Assembly (NCBI GenBank): GCA_964399635.1
Contig: CAYNRU010000041.1
Location: forward strand, 119,932-183,931
Reading direction: 5' to 3'
From: UBA4615 sp964399635
GTDB lineage: Bacteria > Pseudomonadota > Gammaproteobacteria > Burkholderiales > Burkholderiaceae_E
Length of the DNA: 64,000 nucleotides
A model generated the notes under the pieces. That model saw only the letters and a list, made by a program, of their open reading frames with translations. It did no database searches and had not been told where the DNA came from. Below, piece by piece: positions 21,351 through 29,697 of the stretch (position 1 is its first letter; every line of letters starts with the position of its first letter). The translations under genes were made by a program, and so were the position numbers.

Positions 21351-22568
21351 TTACACTGCGCCGCCGTCGCGGTGGGCCCGGAAGCGGTCCACGAAGCGCT
21401 GGTCGATGCCGTCCTTCAGGCGCCACCATGCGGCGCCGGCCGCGCCGAGCGGACCCCATGCGGCGATCGCAGTGCCGTCGCAGCGGTTGAGCAGCGCAAG
21501 CGAGCGCGGCTGCGGAACGTATCGCGACCCGGGGTCGGTGCACGGCAGCCGCGCTGCGTCGGCCGGTCCGCCATCGGGCCGACGGGCGAACCCTGCGCTG
21601 CCCTCGGCCCGCAAGGCGATGGAGGCGGCAAGCGGCGCCCCCTGCCGCAGCGCGTGCACGCCCGACTTGGGGACCGGCGCACCCGTGAAGCTCGCGCAGT
21701 CGCCGCTCGCGAACACACGGCCGTCGCCGACGGCTTGCATGCACGCGTCGACGGCCACGCCGCCGTCGGGCTGCACCGGCACGCCCGCGCGCCGAGCCGA
21801 TGCCGTGAGCCATGCGGGCGGCCGCGCGCCGTTGGCGACAATCGCGAGGTCCGCCGGCAGCTCGACCTCGGCGCCGGCATCCGCCCGCAGCAGCACCCGG
21901 TCGCCGCGCACGCCGGTGTAGCGCACGCCGAGGTGCATCGAGACGCCCCGCTCGCGCAGCGAGCGCCCGGCGAGCGCCGCCGCGATACCGGAGAGCCCCG
22001 ACAGCAGGCGATCGCCCGTACTCGCCAGCGCGACCGAGCCGCCCGCGAGCCGCCCGCCCGCACGGCACTGCGCCGCGAGGGCGCATGCGATCTCGAAGGC
22101 CGCGGCGCCGCCGCCGATGACCACGCAGCGGGCGGCGGCCGGCGGCTGCGCGATCCAGTGTTTCCAGCCGCCGACGAAGTCGGCGAAGGGCTTGGCGCCG
22201 AGCACGCGGACCGTGCTGCCCGGCGCGATGTCGCCGGGCAGGTTGGCCGATCCGACGTTCAGCGACAGCAGGTCGTAGGCATGGCGCCGCCCGCCGGCCC
22301 CGATCGCCTCGCGGGCCGCGAAATCCACGTCGACCAGGGTGTCCTCCTCCCACGCCAGACCCGCATCGGCGGCGACCCGGCGCAGGTCGATCGAGCAGTC
22401 CTCGAACCGGTACTGCCCGGCGAGCCAGCCCGGCATCATTCCCGAGTACAGCAGCCGCGGCGCGGGCGCGAGCAGCGTGACCTGCGCGCCCCTGCCCAGC
22501 CGGGCGACGAGGAGCGGGCCGGCGATCAGGTGCGTATGGCCGCCACCGGCGAGCAGGACGCGGGTCAT
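21351..22568 (-). CDS. FAD-dependent oxidoreductase of the SelD-N-terminal-like family (TIGR03169)
   Basis: A 405-residue protein related to NADH dehydrogenases and sulfide:quinone reductases. The FAD motif LLAGGGHTHL is at 5-14, a second nucleotide motif CVVIGGGAAAFEIA lies near 155, and the second FAD motif VFASGDCASF near 305. The GGGHTHL start and MMPGWLAGQY segment are typical of the family that is also found fused to selenophosphate synthetase in other species. First gene of the seven-gene minus-strand operon, 56 bases before arsS. It diverges from the integrase gene. Confidence 0.85.
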   Translation of the reverse strand: MTRVLLAGGGHTHLIAGPLLVARLGRGAQVTLLAPAPRLLYSGMMPGWLAGQYRFEDCSIDLRRVAADAGLAWEEDTLVDVDFAAREAIGAGGRRHAYDLLSLNVGSANLPGDIAPGSTVRVLGAKPFADFVGGWKHWIAQPPAAARCVVIGGGAAAFEIACALAAQCRAGGRLAGGSVALASTGDRLLSGLSGIAAALAGRSLRERGVSMHLGVRYTGVRGDRVLLRADAGAEVELPADLAIVANGARPPAWLTASARRAGVPVQPDGGVAVDACMQAVGDGRVFASGDCASFTGAPVPKSGVHALRQGAPLAASIALRAEGSAGFARRPDGGPADAARLPCTDPGSRYVPQPRSLALLNRCDGTAIAAWGPLGAAGAAWWRLKDGIDQRFVDRFRAHRDGGAV

Positions 22569-22721
22569 GGGCCGCGATGATAGGCGATCTGTCGCAGCGG
22601 CCCGACACCGCCCGGCCGTTCGGCGCCTCCCAAGGCAGCCCACCGGCCCGACCGGCGGCGAATCGGACGCGCCGAGCAGTATTGCGCAGACCAATACTGG
22701 CATGGCTGCTGGAATCCCAGA

Positions 22722-24146
22722 ATGCTGTCGAACCTCGAACTTGAACGCCTCACGGAATCGGACGTCGGCCGGCGTCTGCTGGACGACGCTGGCCTGACCG
22801 GCTGGGTGCGCATCGAGCCCCGCCCGGTTCGCCGGGTGGTGGTGGACTTCTCGCTGCGGACCGGCGAACCCGGACGCCAGCGCGACCTTCGGGTCGGCGT
22901 CTGGCCGGACCGCACGCTCGCCGAGATTCGCCACAATGCCGATCGCGTGCGGACCGCGGCGCCCCCCGCCGAGCCGACCCTGCCGGCGATGGCCGCGCGC
23001 GCGCTGTCGCACGCCCCGGCCTCCTCGGTGGCCTCGGTGCCGCCCCGACAGGCGAGCGTGCCGGCCTGGCTCGCCGCCCGCCCGGTGCCGTCGGCCGAGG
23101 CCGGCGCCCCCCTCAGCGTGGGCCCCCTCTTCGATACACCTCCAGCCGCGCCCGTCCCCGCCACCAGCCGCACGCTGGCCCTGCGGACCGTGGCCGAGGT
23201 GTTCGACCGCTGGCTCGCCGAAGCGCTCAGCGCCCGCAAGGACGCCGGCGAGTCGGTCAGGCGCAGCATGCACAAGGACGTGATGCCGAGCCTCGGCGCG
23301 CTACCGGCCAACGCGGTCCGCCGCGGCCAGGTGGTCGGGGTGCTCGAGCGCATCGTCGAGCGGGGCTCGGCGCGCCAGGCGGGCTGCGTGCTCGCCGACC
23401 TGCGACAGATGTTCCGGTGGGCAGCGCTGAACGGCGAGGTCGATGCCGACCCGACCGCGACGCTGCGCAAGGCCGACTTCGGCGGCACCCCGCAGGTACG
23501 GGCCCGTCGGCTGAGCGACGAGGAAGTGGCCGAGCTCGCCGTCCGCATGCGCACAGCCCGCCTCGCCCGCCACATCCGCCACGCCGTGTGGCTGATGCTC
23601 GCCACCGGCGCGCGTATCGGCGAAGTGGCCCATGCGCGCTGGCGCGACCTCGACCCCGTGGCGCGCACCTGGACCATTCCGGCGGAGTTCAGCCACAGCG
23701 GACGCGACCATGTCGTGCCGCTGTCGGCCTTCGCGCTGCGGCACTTCTCGCCGGAAGGCGAGTCCCGCCGCTCCGAGACCTGGGTGTTCCCGGGACGCTA
23801 CGCTTCCGAGGCCCTGTCGCCCAAGGCCCTCGGCAAGCAGATCCGCGACCGCCAGCGAGGCAGCCACATTCGCGGCCGCGCGAGTGGCACGACCACCCTG
23901 CTGCTGCCCGGCGGCGCCTGGACACCGCTCGACCTGCGGCGCACCGCGGCGGCGCTGATGGCGGAACTGGGTACGCGCGCCGAAGTCATCGGCGCCTGCC
24001 TCGACCATGCGGTCCGCGGCGACGCGCAGCGCGCCTACCACCGCCTGCCGACCCTCGAGGAGCGCCGCGAGGCACTCGAGCGTCTGGGCGAGCGGCTAGA
24101 CGCGATCGAGCGAGCGCAGCAAGACGGCGCACGCCGCGCGGCCTGA
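22722..24146 (+). CDS. Tyrosine recombinase / phage-type integrase
   Basis: A 474-residue site-specific recombinase resembling P4-type integrases. Catalytic positions: Arg298 (ATGARIGEV), Arg406 (DLRRT), His429 (CLDH) and nucleophile Tyr439 (QRAYHR). The usual His of the HxxR box is Leu403. The N-terminal 150 residues include a Pro/Ala-rich linker before the SAM-like core-binding domain (about 165-255). It lies beside tRNA-Pro, with its 3' end 89 bases from the tRNA 3' end, the classic place for an island integrase. Composition is as GC-rich as its neighbours, and no other mobile gene is recognised. Confidence 0.88.
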   Translation: MLSNLELERLTESDVGRRLLDDAGLTGWVRIEPRPVRRVVVDFSLRTGEPGRQRDLRVGVWPDRTLAEIRHNADRVRTAAPPAEPTLPAMAARALSHAPASSVASVPPRQASVPAWLAARPVPSAEAGAPLSVGPLFDTPPAAPVPATSRTLALRTVAEVFDRWLAEALSARKDAGESVRRSMHKDVMPSLGALPANAVRRGQVVGVLERIVERGSARQAGCVLADLRQMFRWAALNGEVDADPTATLRKADFGGTPQVRARRLSDEEVAELAVRMRTARLARHIRHAVWLMLATGARIGEVAHARWRDLDPVARTWTIPAEFSHSGRDHVVPLSAFALRHFSPEGESRRSETWVFPGRYASEALSPKALGKQIRDRQRGSHIRGRASGTTTLLLPGGAWTPLDLRRTAAALMAELGTRAEVIGACLDHAVRGDAQRAYHRLPTLEERREALERLGERLDAIERAQQDGARRAA

Positions 24147-24177
24147 CCGGGCGGCGGGCCGTCGCAGGCGGTACCCG

Positions 24178-24214
24178 CAAAGAAAAAGAGCCGGACCCTC
24201 GTGAGGTCCAGCTC
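24178..24214 (-). terminator. Intrinsic terminator after tRNA-Pro
   Basis: On the minus strand a GC-rich hairpin (GAGC-GGACC paired with GGTCC-GCTC, 24188-24214) is followed by a T-rich tract (TTTTTCTTT, 24179-24187). It lies just 3' of tRNA-Pro, so it ends that transcript. Confidence 0.85.
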
Positions 24215-24235
24215 CTTGGTTCCTGCTGCAAATGA

Positions 24236-24312
24236 TGGTCGGGACGGCGGGATTCGAACTCGCGACCCCCTGCACCCCATGCAGGTGCGCTACCAGGCTG
24301 CGCTACGCCCCG
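24236..24312 (-). tRNA. tRNA-Pro (anticodon GGG)
   Basis: A 77-base cloverleaf on the minus strand including the encoded CCA. The acceptor stem CGGGGCG pairs with CGTCCCG; the anticodon arm is CCTGC-ATGGGGT-GCAGG, giving anticodon GGG; the T-arm contains GTTCGAATC. It follows merR on the same strand. Confidence 0.95.
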
Positions 24313-24318
24313 AAGCAG

Positions 24319-24327
24319 TTGAGTATA
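24319..24327 (-). promoter_or_regulatory. Extended -10 promoter of tRNA-Pro
   Basis: On the minus strand TGCTATACT gives a TATACT -10 box with the extended TGn element, seven or so bases before the tRNA 5' end region. No good -35 is seen at the usual distance, which is common with extended -10 promoters. Confidence 0.5.
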
Positions 24328-24343
24328 GCAGGCCGCGCGCCGC

Positions 24344-24835
24344 TCAGCCCCGCGCGCCCGGCTCAGGACTCAGCAGGTCGAGCGCCGCGAGCAGATCGGC
24401 ACGCACCGCGTCGAGCCCTGTCGCAGGCGGCTGCTCGTCGACGTCGCCGACCTCTGCGACTGACGCGGCCAGAAGGGCATCCGGGGCCTCTGACGCCTCG
24501 CCGGGCGCAGCCGCGCCAGGACCCGAGGCGTCGGTCTTGCGGCGGCCGCTGAGAGCCTCGCCGAGCCGGTTGCGCGCGCCGCTGATCGTGAAGCCCTGCT
24601 CGTAGAGCAGATCGCGGATGCGGCGCACCAGCAGGACTTCGTGGTGCTGGTAGTAGCGGCGATTGCCCCGGCGCTTCATCGGACGCAGCTGCGTGAACTC
24701 CTGCTCCCAGTAGCGCAGCACGTGCGGCTTGACCCCGCACAGCTCGCTCACTTCGCCGATGGTGAAGTAGCGCTTGGCAGGGATCGGGGGCAGCGGCGTG
24801 CGGACGTCGTGCTTGCTCGGGGCGCTTGAACTCAT
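24344..24835 (-). CDS. MerR family regulator downstream of ihfA
   Basis: A 163-residue protein with an N-terminal MerR winged helix-turn-helix (RYFTIGEVSELCGVKPHVLRYWEQEF, about 22-47, then RRYYQHHEVLLVRRIRDLLYEQG). The C-terminal half is Ala/Glu/Pro-rich without a clear effector domain. This MerR gene directly after ihfA is a standard arrangement in beta- and gammaproteobacteria; its targets are unknown. The gap to ihfA is 43 bases and to tRNA-Pro 31 bases, all on one strand. Confidence 0.9.
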   Translation of the reverse strand: MSSSAPSKHDVRTPLPPIPAKRYFTIGEVSELCGVKPHVLRYWEQEFTQLRPMKRRGNRRYYQHHEVLLVRRIRDLLYEQGFTISGARNRLGEALSGRRKTDASGPGAAAPGEASEAPDALLAASVAEVGDVDEQPPATGLDAVRADLLAALDLLSPEPGARG

Positions 24836-24878
24836 CGGCGGGGCACGGTGTCGCGGGCGGGGGCCGGGAGCCGGCCGC

Positions 24879-25271
24879 TCACTCCGACGGCAGGCGCTCG
24901 ATCAGCGCCTTGAGCTTCTGGCTGGCGTGGAAGGTCACCACGCGACGCGCGGAGATGGGGATCTCCTCGCCGGTCTTGGGGTTGCGCCCGGGCCGCTGCG
25001 GCTTGTCGCGCAGCTGGAAGTTGCCGAAGCCCGACAGCTTCACGCTCTCGCCGCGCTCGAGCGCATCGCGGATCTCGTCGAAGAAGGTCTCGACCATGTC
25101 CTTGGCTTCGCGCTTGTTCAGGCCCACCCGCTCGAACAGCATCTCGGCGAGCTCGGCCTTGGTCAGCGTGAAGGCGTCCTCGGACGCCGCATCCTCGCCG
25201 AGCGCATCGGCGAGGTCGCGTGCACCCAGCGAGAGACCGGAGCCGAGGTCGGACATGGACGGATGGTTCAT
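24879..25271 (-). CDS. ihfA: Integration host factor subunit alpha
   Basis: DNA-bending nucleoid protein, one half of the IHF heterodimer. The HU/IHF fold covers about residues 34-128 (LTKAELAEMLFERVGLNKREAKDMVE, then SGFGNFQLRDKPQRPGRNPKTGEEIPI with the intercalating proline arm). The chosen ATG gives 130 residues, with an N-terminal extension of about 30 residues beyond the usual start; a later start cannot be excluded. It follows pheT by 11 bases, the common pheST-ihfA operon. Confidence 0.94.
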   Translation of the reverse strand: MNHPSMSDLGSGLSLGARDLADALGEDAASEDAFTLTKAELAEMLFERVGLNKREAKDMVETFFDEIRDALERGESVKLSGFGNFQLRDKPQRPGRNPKTGEEIPISARRVVTFHASQKLKALIERLPSE

Positions 25272-25282
25272 CGTCGGGTAGG

Positions 25283-27727
25283 TCAGGAGGATCGCAGTCT
25301 GGCACCGTGGGAATCAGCAAGCCTGGCCGCGACCGCCTTCATCGCAGAATCGACTTCAGCGTCCGAAAGGGTGCGCTGAGTATCTTGCATCCAAAACCGG
25401 AAGGCAAGGCTTTTCTCCTTATTTTCCAATCCCTTACCACGGTATTCATCGAAAAGTCTCACGTCCTGCAGCGCCGCGAGCGAGGGCTCGGAACCGCGCA
25501 GCGCATGGATCTCCGACAGCACGCCCGCGACCTGGACAGCCTCGGGCACGACAAAGGCGAGGTCCCGGATGGCGGGCGGAAAGCGGGAGAACTCGCGGTA
25601 GGTCGGCACCGGCCGGCGCAACGTGGCGTCGAGGTCGAGCTCGAACAGCACGGGTGCGCTGGCCAGCTCGAGCACCTGCAGCAGGCGCGGATGCAGCGCG
25701 CCGATCCAGCCGACCGCAGCGCCGCCCCCGTCGAGGATCCGGGCAGACTGTCCCGGATGCAGCGACGGGTGGACGGCGGCCTCGACGCGCAGGCCGTGGC
25801 AGGCAATCGCCTCGAGGTCGCCCTTGACGTCGAAGTAGTCGACGGCCCGGGTCTTCACGCCCCACTGCTCCTCGACCACAGGCCCCCAGGCCAGCCCGCC
25901 GATCCGCCAGGGTTGGTCGATACCGGCGACCGACAGCGGCCCGGCCTGCACCGAGGCGTCGCGCAGGAATACGCGGCCCACCTCGAACAGCCGGACGCGG
26001 GCCGCCTTGCGGTTCAGGTTGTGCCGCAGGTTGCCGATCAGCCCGCCCCACAGCGTGGTGCGCATCGCGTCGAGCGTCTCGGCGATCGGGTTGCGCAGCA
26101 GGATCGGCGAGGGGCCGGCCTGCAGCTGCGCCTCGACCCGGCTCGAGACGAAGGCGAAATTCACCACCTCCTGCCAGTCGCGATCGGCCCAGCAGCGCCT
26201 GAGCACGCTGACGCTGCGCCGGTCCTCGGGCACCGGGCGCATCGTCGCGCTCGCGCGCGGCGCCCGCACCGGCAGCCGCTCGAAGCCCCAGATGCGCACC
26301 ACTTCCTCGATCAGGTCCTCTTCGATCTCGAGGTCGAAGCGGCGCGACGGCGGGGTCACGGTCAGCACGGCGTCCGAGCCGTCGGGCATCGCGCCCTGCG
26401 CGACGGTCCAGGGCAGGCCGAGCCGGTCGAAGGCCGCGGTGCAGTCGGCTAGGCCGATGTCGGCGCCGATGACCTTGCGTGCGCGCGCCACCCGCAAGGA
26501 CACCGGCCTGCGCTCGGGCACGCCGGTGACGCGGTCGTCGACCGGGCCCGCGCGTCCGCCGCAGACCTCGAGGATCAGTCGCGTCAGGTACTCGATGTGC
26601 TCGACGGTGGTCGCGGCATCGACGCCGCGCTCGAAACGCTGTGCGGCGTCGGTCGAGAAGTTGTAGCGACGCGCACGGCCCGCGATCGAGCCCGGCCACC
26701 AGAACGCGGCCTCGACGTAGATGTCGGTGGTATCGAGCGACACGGCGGTCGCGTCGCCCCCCATGATGCCGGCGAGACTCTCGACCTGCCGATCGTCGGC
26801 GATCACGCCGACCGGCAGGCCGTCCGCATCGGGGCCGAGCTCGACGGTCTGCCCGTTCAGCAGCTTGAGCTGCTCGCCCGCCCGCCCCCACCTGACACGC
26901 AGGCCGCCGTGGATGCGCGCGAGGTCGAACACGTGGGTGGGGCGGCCCAGCTCGAGCATCACGTAGTTGGAGATGTCCACCAGCGCGGAGATGGAGCGCT
27001 GGCCCGAGCGCTCGAGCCGCTGGCGCATCCACGCGGGCGTGGCCGCGCGCGCATCCACGCCCCGCAGCACGCGTCCGCTGAAGCGCCCGCACAGGTCGGG
27101 GGCCTCGATGGCCACTGCGAGCCGGTCTTCGATCGTCGGCTGCACCGGCTCGATGAAGGGCAGCACGAGCGGCGCGCCGGTGATGGCCGCGACCTCGCGA
27201 GCGACGCCGGTGACCGACATGCAATGCGCCAGGTTGGGCGTGAGCTTGAGGAGCCAGAGCTGGTCGTCGAGCGCGAGCGTCTCGCGCAGCGGCGCCCCGA
27301 CCGGTGCGTCGTCCGGCAGCACGAGCAGTCCGCCGTGATCCTCGGACAGCCCCAGTTCGCGCGCCGAGCACAGCATGCCGCGGCTCTCGACGCCTCGCAT
27401 CGTCGCCACCCCGATCTTCATGCCGCCCGGCAGCACCGCGCCGGGCAGCGCGCAGGGCACCTTCAGGCCGGCCGCCACGTTGGGCGCGCCGCACACGATG
27501 GTCGCGGGCTCGCCCCGCCCGGTGTCGACCGTGCACACACTGAGCTTGTCGGCGTTGGGATGGCGCTCGCAGGTCAGCACCCGCCCGACCACCACCTCGC
27601 TGAACGGCGGCGCCGCCGGCGCGCGCTCCTCCACCTCGAGCCCGGCCATGGTCAATGCATGGGCCAGCTCGTCGCTCGACATCGCCGGGTCCGCATAGGC
27701 CCGCAACCAACGTTCGGAAAATTTCAT
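25283..27727 (-). CDS. pheT: Phenylalanyl-tRNA synthetase beta subunit
   Basis: Beta chain of the alpha2-beta2 synthetase that charges tRNA-Phe. The 814-residue length is typical. The N-terminal tRNA-binding (EMAP-like) domain is seen at about 40-150 (VVGRVLTCERHPNADKLSVCTVDTG), the B3/B4 editing region at about 210-400, B5 around 405-475, the synthetase-like core after that, and the C-terminal FDX-ACB domain at about 715-812 (PTYREFSRFPPAIRDLAFVV). It starts 7 bases after pheS. Confidence 0.96.
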   Translation of the reverse strand: MKFSERWLRAYADPAMSSDELAHALTMAGLEVEERAPAAPPFSEVVVGRVLTCERHPNADKLSVCTVDTGRGEPATIVCGAPNVAAGLKVPCALPGAVLPGGMKIGVATMRGVESRGMLCSARELGLSEDHGGLLVLPDDAPVGAPLRETLALDDQLWLLKLTPNLAHCMSVTGVAREVAAITGAPLVLPFIEPVQPTIEDRLAVAIEAPDLCGRFSGRVLRGVDARAATPAWMRQRLERSGQRSISALVDISNYVMLELGRPTHVFDLARIHGGLRVRWGRAGEQLKLLNGQTVELGPDADGLPVGVIADDRQVESLAGIMGGDATAVSLDTTDIYVEAAFWWPGSIAGRARRYNFSTDAAQRFERGVDAATTVEHIEYLTRLILEVCGGRAGPVDDRVTGVPERRPVSLRVARARKVIGADIGLADCTAAFDRLGLPWTVAQGAMPDGSDAVLTVTPPSRRFDLEIEEDLIEEVVRIWGFERLPVRAPRASATMRPVPEDRRSVSVLRRCWADRDWQEVVNFAFVSSRVEAQLQAGPSPILLRNPIAETLDAMRTTLWGGLIGNLRHNLNRKAARVRLFEVGRVFLRDASVQAGPLSVAGIDQPWRIGGLAWGPVVEEQWGVKTRAVDYFDVKGDLEAIACHGLRVEAAVHPSLHPGQSARILDGGGAAVGWIGALHPRLLQVLELASAPVLFELDLDATLRRPVPTYREFSRFPPAIRDLAFVVPEAVQVAGVLSEIHALRGSEPSLAALQDVRLFDEYRGKGLENKEKSLAFRFWMQDTQRTLSDAEVDSAMKAVAARLADSHGARLRSS

Positions 27728-27734
27728 GGACCGG

Positions 27735-28766
27735 TCAGCCGTTGAACTGTTCGAGGAAGCGCAGGTCGTTCTCGTAGAACATCCGCAGGTCGCCGACGCC
27801 GTAGCGCAGCATCGCGAGCCGCTCGATACCCGAGCCGAACGCGAAGCCGATGTAGCGCTCGGGGTCGAGGCCGATGTTGCGCACCACGTTCGGGTGGACC
27901 TGCCCCGAGCCCGACACCTCGAGCCAGCGACCGGCCAGCGGACCGTCGGCGAAGCGCATGTCGATCTCGGCCGACGGCTCGGTGAACGGGAAGTAGGACG
28001 GACGGAAGCGAACGTCGAGGTCGTCGCGCTCGAAGAAGCGGCGCAGGAACTCCGAGTAGACGTTCTTCAGATCGGCGAAGGAGATGTCCTCGTCGATCCA
28101 CAGCCCCTCGATCTGGTGGAACATCGGCGAGTGGGTCGCGTCGGAGTCGACGCGGTAGGTCTTGCCCGGGGCGATGACCTTGATCGGCGGCGCGTGCATT
28201 CGCGCGTAGCGGATCTGCATCGGGCTGGTGTGCGTGCGCAGCAGCAGCCCCCTACCCTTGTCGTCGGTGCCGTCGACGTAGAAGGTATCGTGCATCGAGC
28301 GCGCCGGGTGGTTCTCCGGCGTGTTGAGCGCTGTGAAGTTGAAGAAGTCCTCCTCGATCTCCGGTCCGTCGGCGACGTCGAACCCGATGGAGCGGAAGAT
28401 CGCCTCGATCCGCTCGATGGTCAGCGTCACCGGATGCAACCCGCCCCGGCCCGCACCGCGACCCGGCAGGGTCACGTCGATGGACTCCTGGGCGAGCCGC
28501 GCGTCCAGCTCGGCCTGTTCGATCGCCTGCTGGCGTGCTGCGACCAGCGCCTCGATCGCCTGCTTGACCTGGTTGAGCTCCTTTCCGACGACGGCACGCG
28601 CCTCGGGCGACAGCTTGCCCAGCGCCTTCATCCGGGCGGTCAGCAGGCCGTCCTTGCCGAGGAATCGGGCCTTGGCGTTGGCGAGCGCCGTCGGGTCGGC
28701 GGCGCCGGCCAGCAGCGGGCCGGCCTCGTCGATCAGTGACTGCGGGGAGTCGTCCATCGCATCCAT
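27735..28766 (-). CDS. pheS: Phenylalanyl-tRNA synthetase alpha subunit
   Basis: Catalytic chain of PheRS. It has 343 residues: an N-terminal coiled coil (about 1-85), then the class II core with motif 1, motif 2 (THTSPMQIRYARM and GKTYRVDSDATHSPMFHQIEGLWID) and motif 3 (GFAFGSGIERLAMLRYGVGDLR near the C-terminus). An ATG three codons later (28757) is an alternative start. A terminator hairpin lies between rplT and this gene, so pheST has its own promoter or depends on read-through. Confidence 0.96.
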   Translation of the reverse strand: MDAMDDSPQSLIDEAGPLLAGAADPTALANAKARFLGKDGLLTARMKALGKLSPEARAVVGKELNQVKQAIEALVAARQQAIEQAELDARLAQESIDVTLPGRGAGRGGLHPVTLTIERIEAIFRSIGFDVADGPEIEEDFFNFTALNTPENHPARSMHDTFYVDGTDDKGRGLLLRTHTSPMQIRYARMHAPPIKVIAPGKTYRVDSDATHSPMFHQIEGLWIDEDISFADLKNVYSEFLRRFFERDDLDVRFRPSYFPFTEPSAEIDMRFADGPLAGRWLEVSGSGQVHPNVVRNIGLDPERYIGFAFGSGIERLAMLRYGVGDLRMFYENDLRFLEQFNG

Positions 28767-28847
28767 CCGTCAGCGTCGCGCGGCAGCGCGCCGCGTCGAT
28801 CGGGGTTCAGGGAGCAGCCGCGCATCGTACGGCGGCCGCGCCGTTCG

Positions 28848-28881
28848 CAAAAAAGAAAACGGGGCCGAAGGCGGCCCCGTT
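28848..28881 (-). terminator. Intrinsic terminator between rplT and pheS
   Basis: A perfect 10-bp stem (28858-28867 with 28872-28881; AACGGGGCCG paired with CGGCCCCGTT) and a 4-base loop, followed on the minus strand by TTCTTTTTT. It ends the thrS-infC-rpmI-rplT transcript, or serves as a pheST leader attenuator. Confidence 0.85.
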
Positions 28882-28961
28882 GTGCTTCGTCCCGACCCGG
28901 AGGCTGCCGCATGCCATTGAAGCGGCGAGCGGCCCGTTCCGGTCGGGGGTCGTGCCGGCGG

Positions 28962-29321
28962 TCAGACGCCGAGGGAGACCTTCACGCGGGCGACGATCGC
29001 CGCGAACGCCGGCTTGTCGTTGACCGCCAGCTCCGCCAGCACCTTGCGGTCCAGCCCGATCTCGGACTTGACCAGCCCGGCGATGAAGCGGCTGTAGGTG
29101 ATGCCGTGCTCGCGTGCCGCCGCGTTGATCCGGGCGATCCAGAGCGATCGGAACACGCGCTTGCGCGTGCGGCGGTCGCGGTAAGCGTACTGACCCGCCC
29201 GCATGACCGCCTGCTTGGCGATCCGGTAGACGTTGTTGCGCCGACCCCGGTAGCCCTTGGCGAGCTTCAGGATCTTCTTGTGACGGGCTCGGGCGGTGAC
29301 GCCGCGCTTGACTCGGGACAT
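28962..29321 (-). CDS. rplT: Ribosomal protein bL20
   Basis: A 119-residue basic 50S protein; N-terminus SRVKRGVTARARHKKILKLAKGYRGRRNNVYR is typical of L20, with the globular C-terminal RNA-binding half from about residue 60. In other bacteria L20 also represses its own operon at the mRNA level. It starts 12 bases after rpmI in the conserved infC-rpmI-rplT order. Confidence 0.97.
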   Translation of the reverse strand: MSRVKRGVTARARHKKILKLAKGYRGRRNNVYRIAKQAVMRAGQYAYRDRRTRKRVFRSLWIARINAAAREHGITYSRFIAGLVKSEIGLDRKVLAELAVNDKPAFAAIVARVKVSLGV

Positions 29322-29333
29322 GTCGGCCTCCCC

Positions 29334-29531
29334 TTACGCGTACGGCATCATGGCGCGAACGCTCACGACGTCCGAATCGTGGACCGACACGGCACCGCGC
29401 AGTTGGCGCTTGTTCTTGGTGGTCTTCTTGGTGAGGATGTGGCGCTTGAACGCCTGACCGCGCTTGATCGTTCCGCCGGCGCGGACGCGGAAGCGCTTCG
29501 CAGCGCTCTTCTTCGTCTTCATCTTGGGCAT
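29334..29531 (-). CDS. rpmI: Ribosomal protein bL35
   Basis: A 65-residue basic protein starting MPKMKTKKSAAKRFRVR, the normal L35 N-terminus, and ending VRAMMPYA. The ATG at 29531 is chosen from this conserved start; the open frame extends upstream without resemblance. The 166-base gap back to infC is where an L20-binding regulatory structure would be expected; I did not resolve one. Confidence 0.96.
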   Translation of the reverse strand: MPKMKTKKSAAKRFRVRAGGTIKRGQAFKRHILTKKTTKNKRQLRGAVSVHDSDVVSVRAMMPYA

Positions 29532-29697
29532 GACTGCTCCATCGTTCACCGCTGCCAGGTGGCAGGCGCGAGCCCCGCGACCGCCCCGAAACCTCCGGAC
29601 GACCGCCTGACTGCACTCCCGCACTTCTGATGACCCGAGCGGCTTCTACTCCCGGAAACGGCTTCGCCCCCGGGGAACCTTCAACTATATCAGAACC

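Noticed and set aside
24236..24290. Attachment-site direct repeat of the tRNA-Pro 3' end elsewhere in the window
   Set aside because: I looked for a second copy of the GGGATTCGAAC block and saw none; the only similar stretch is in tRNA-Val and is ordinary T-arm conservation.
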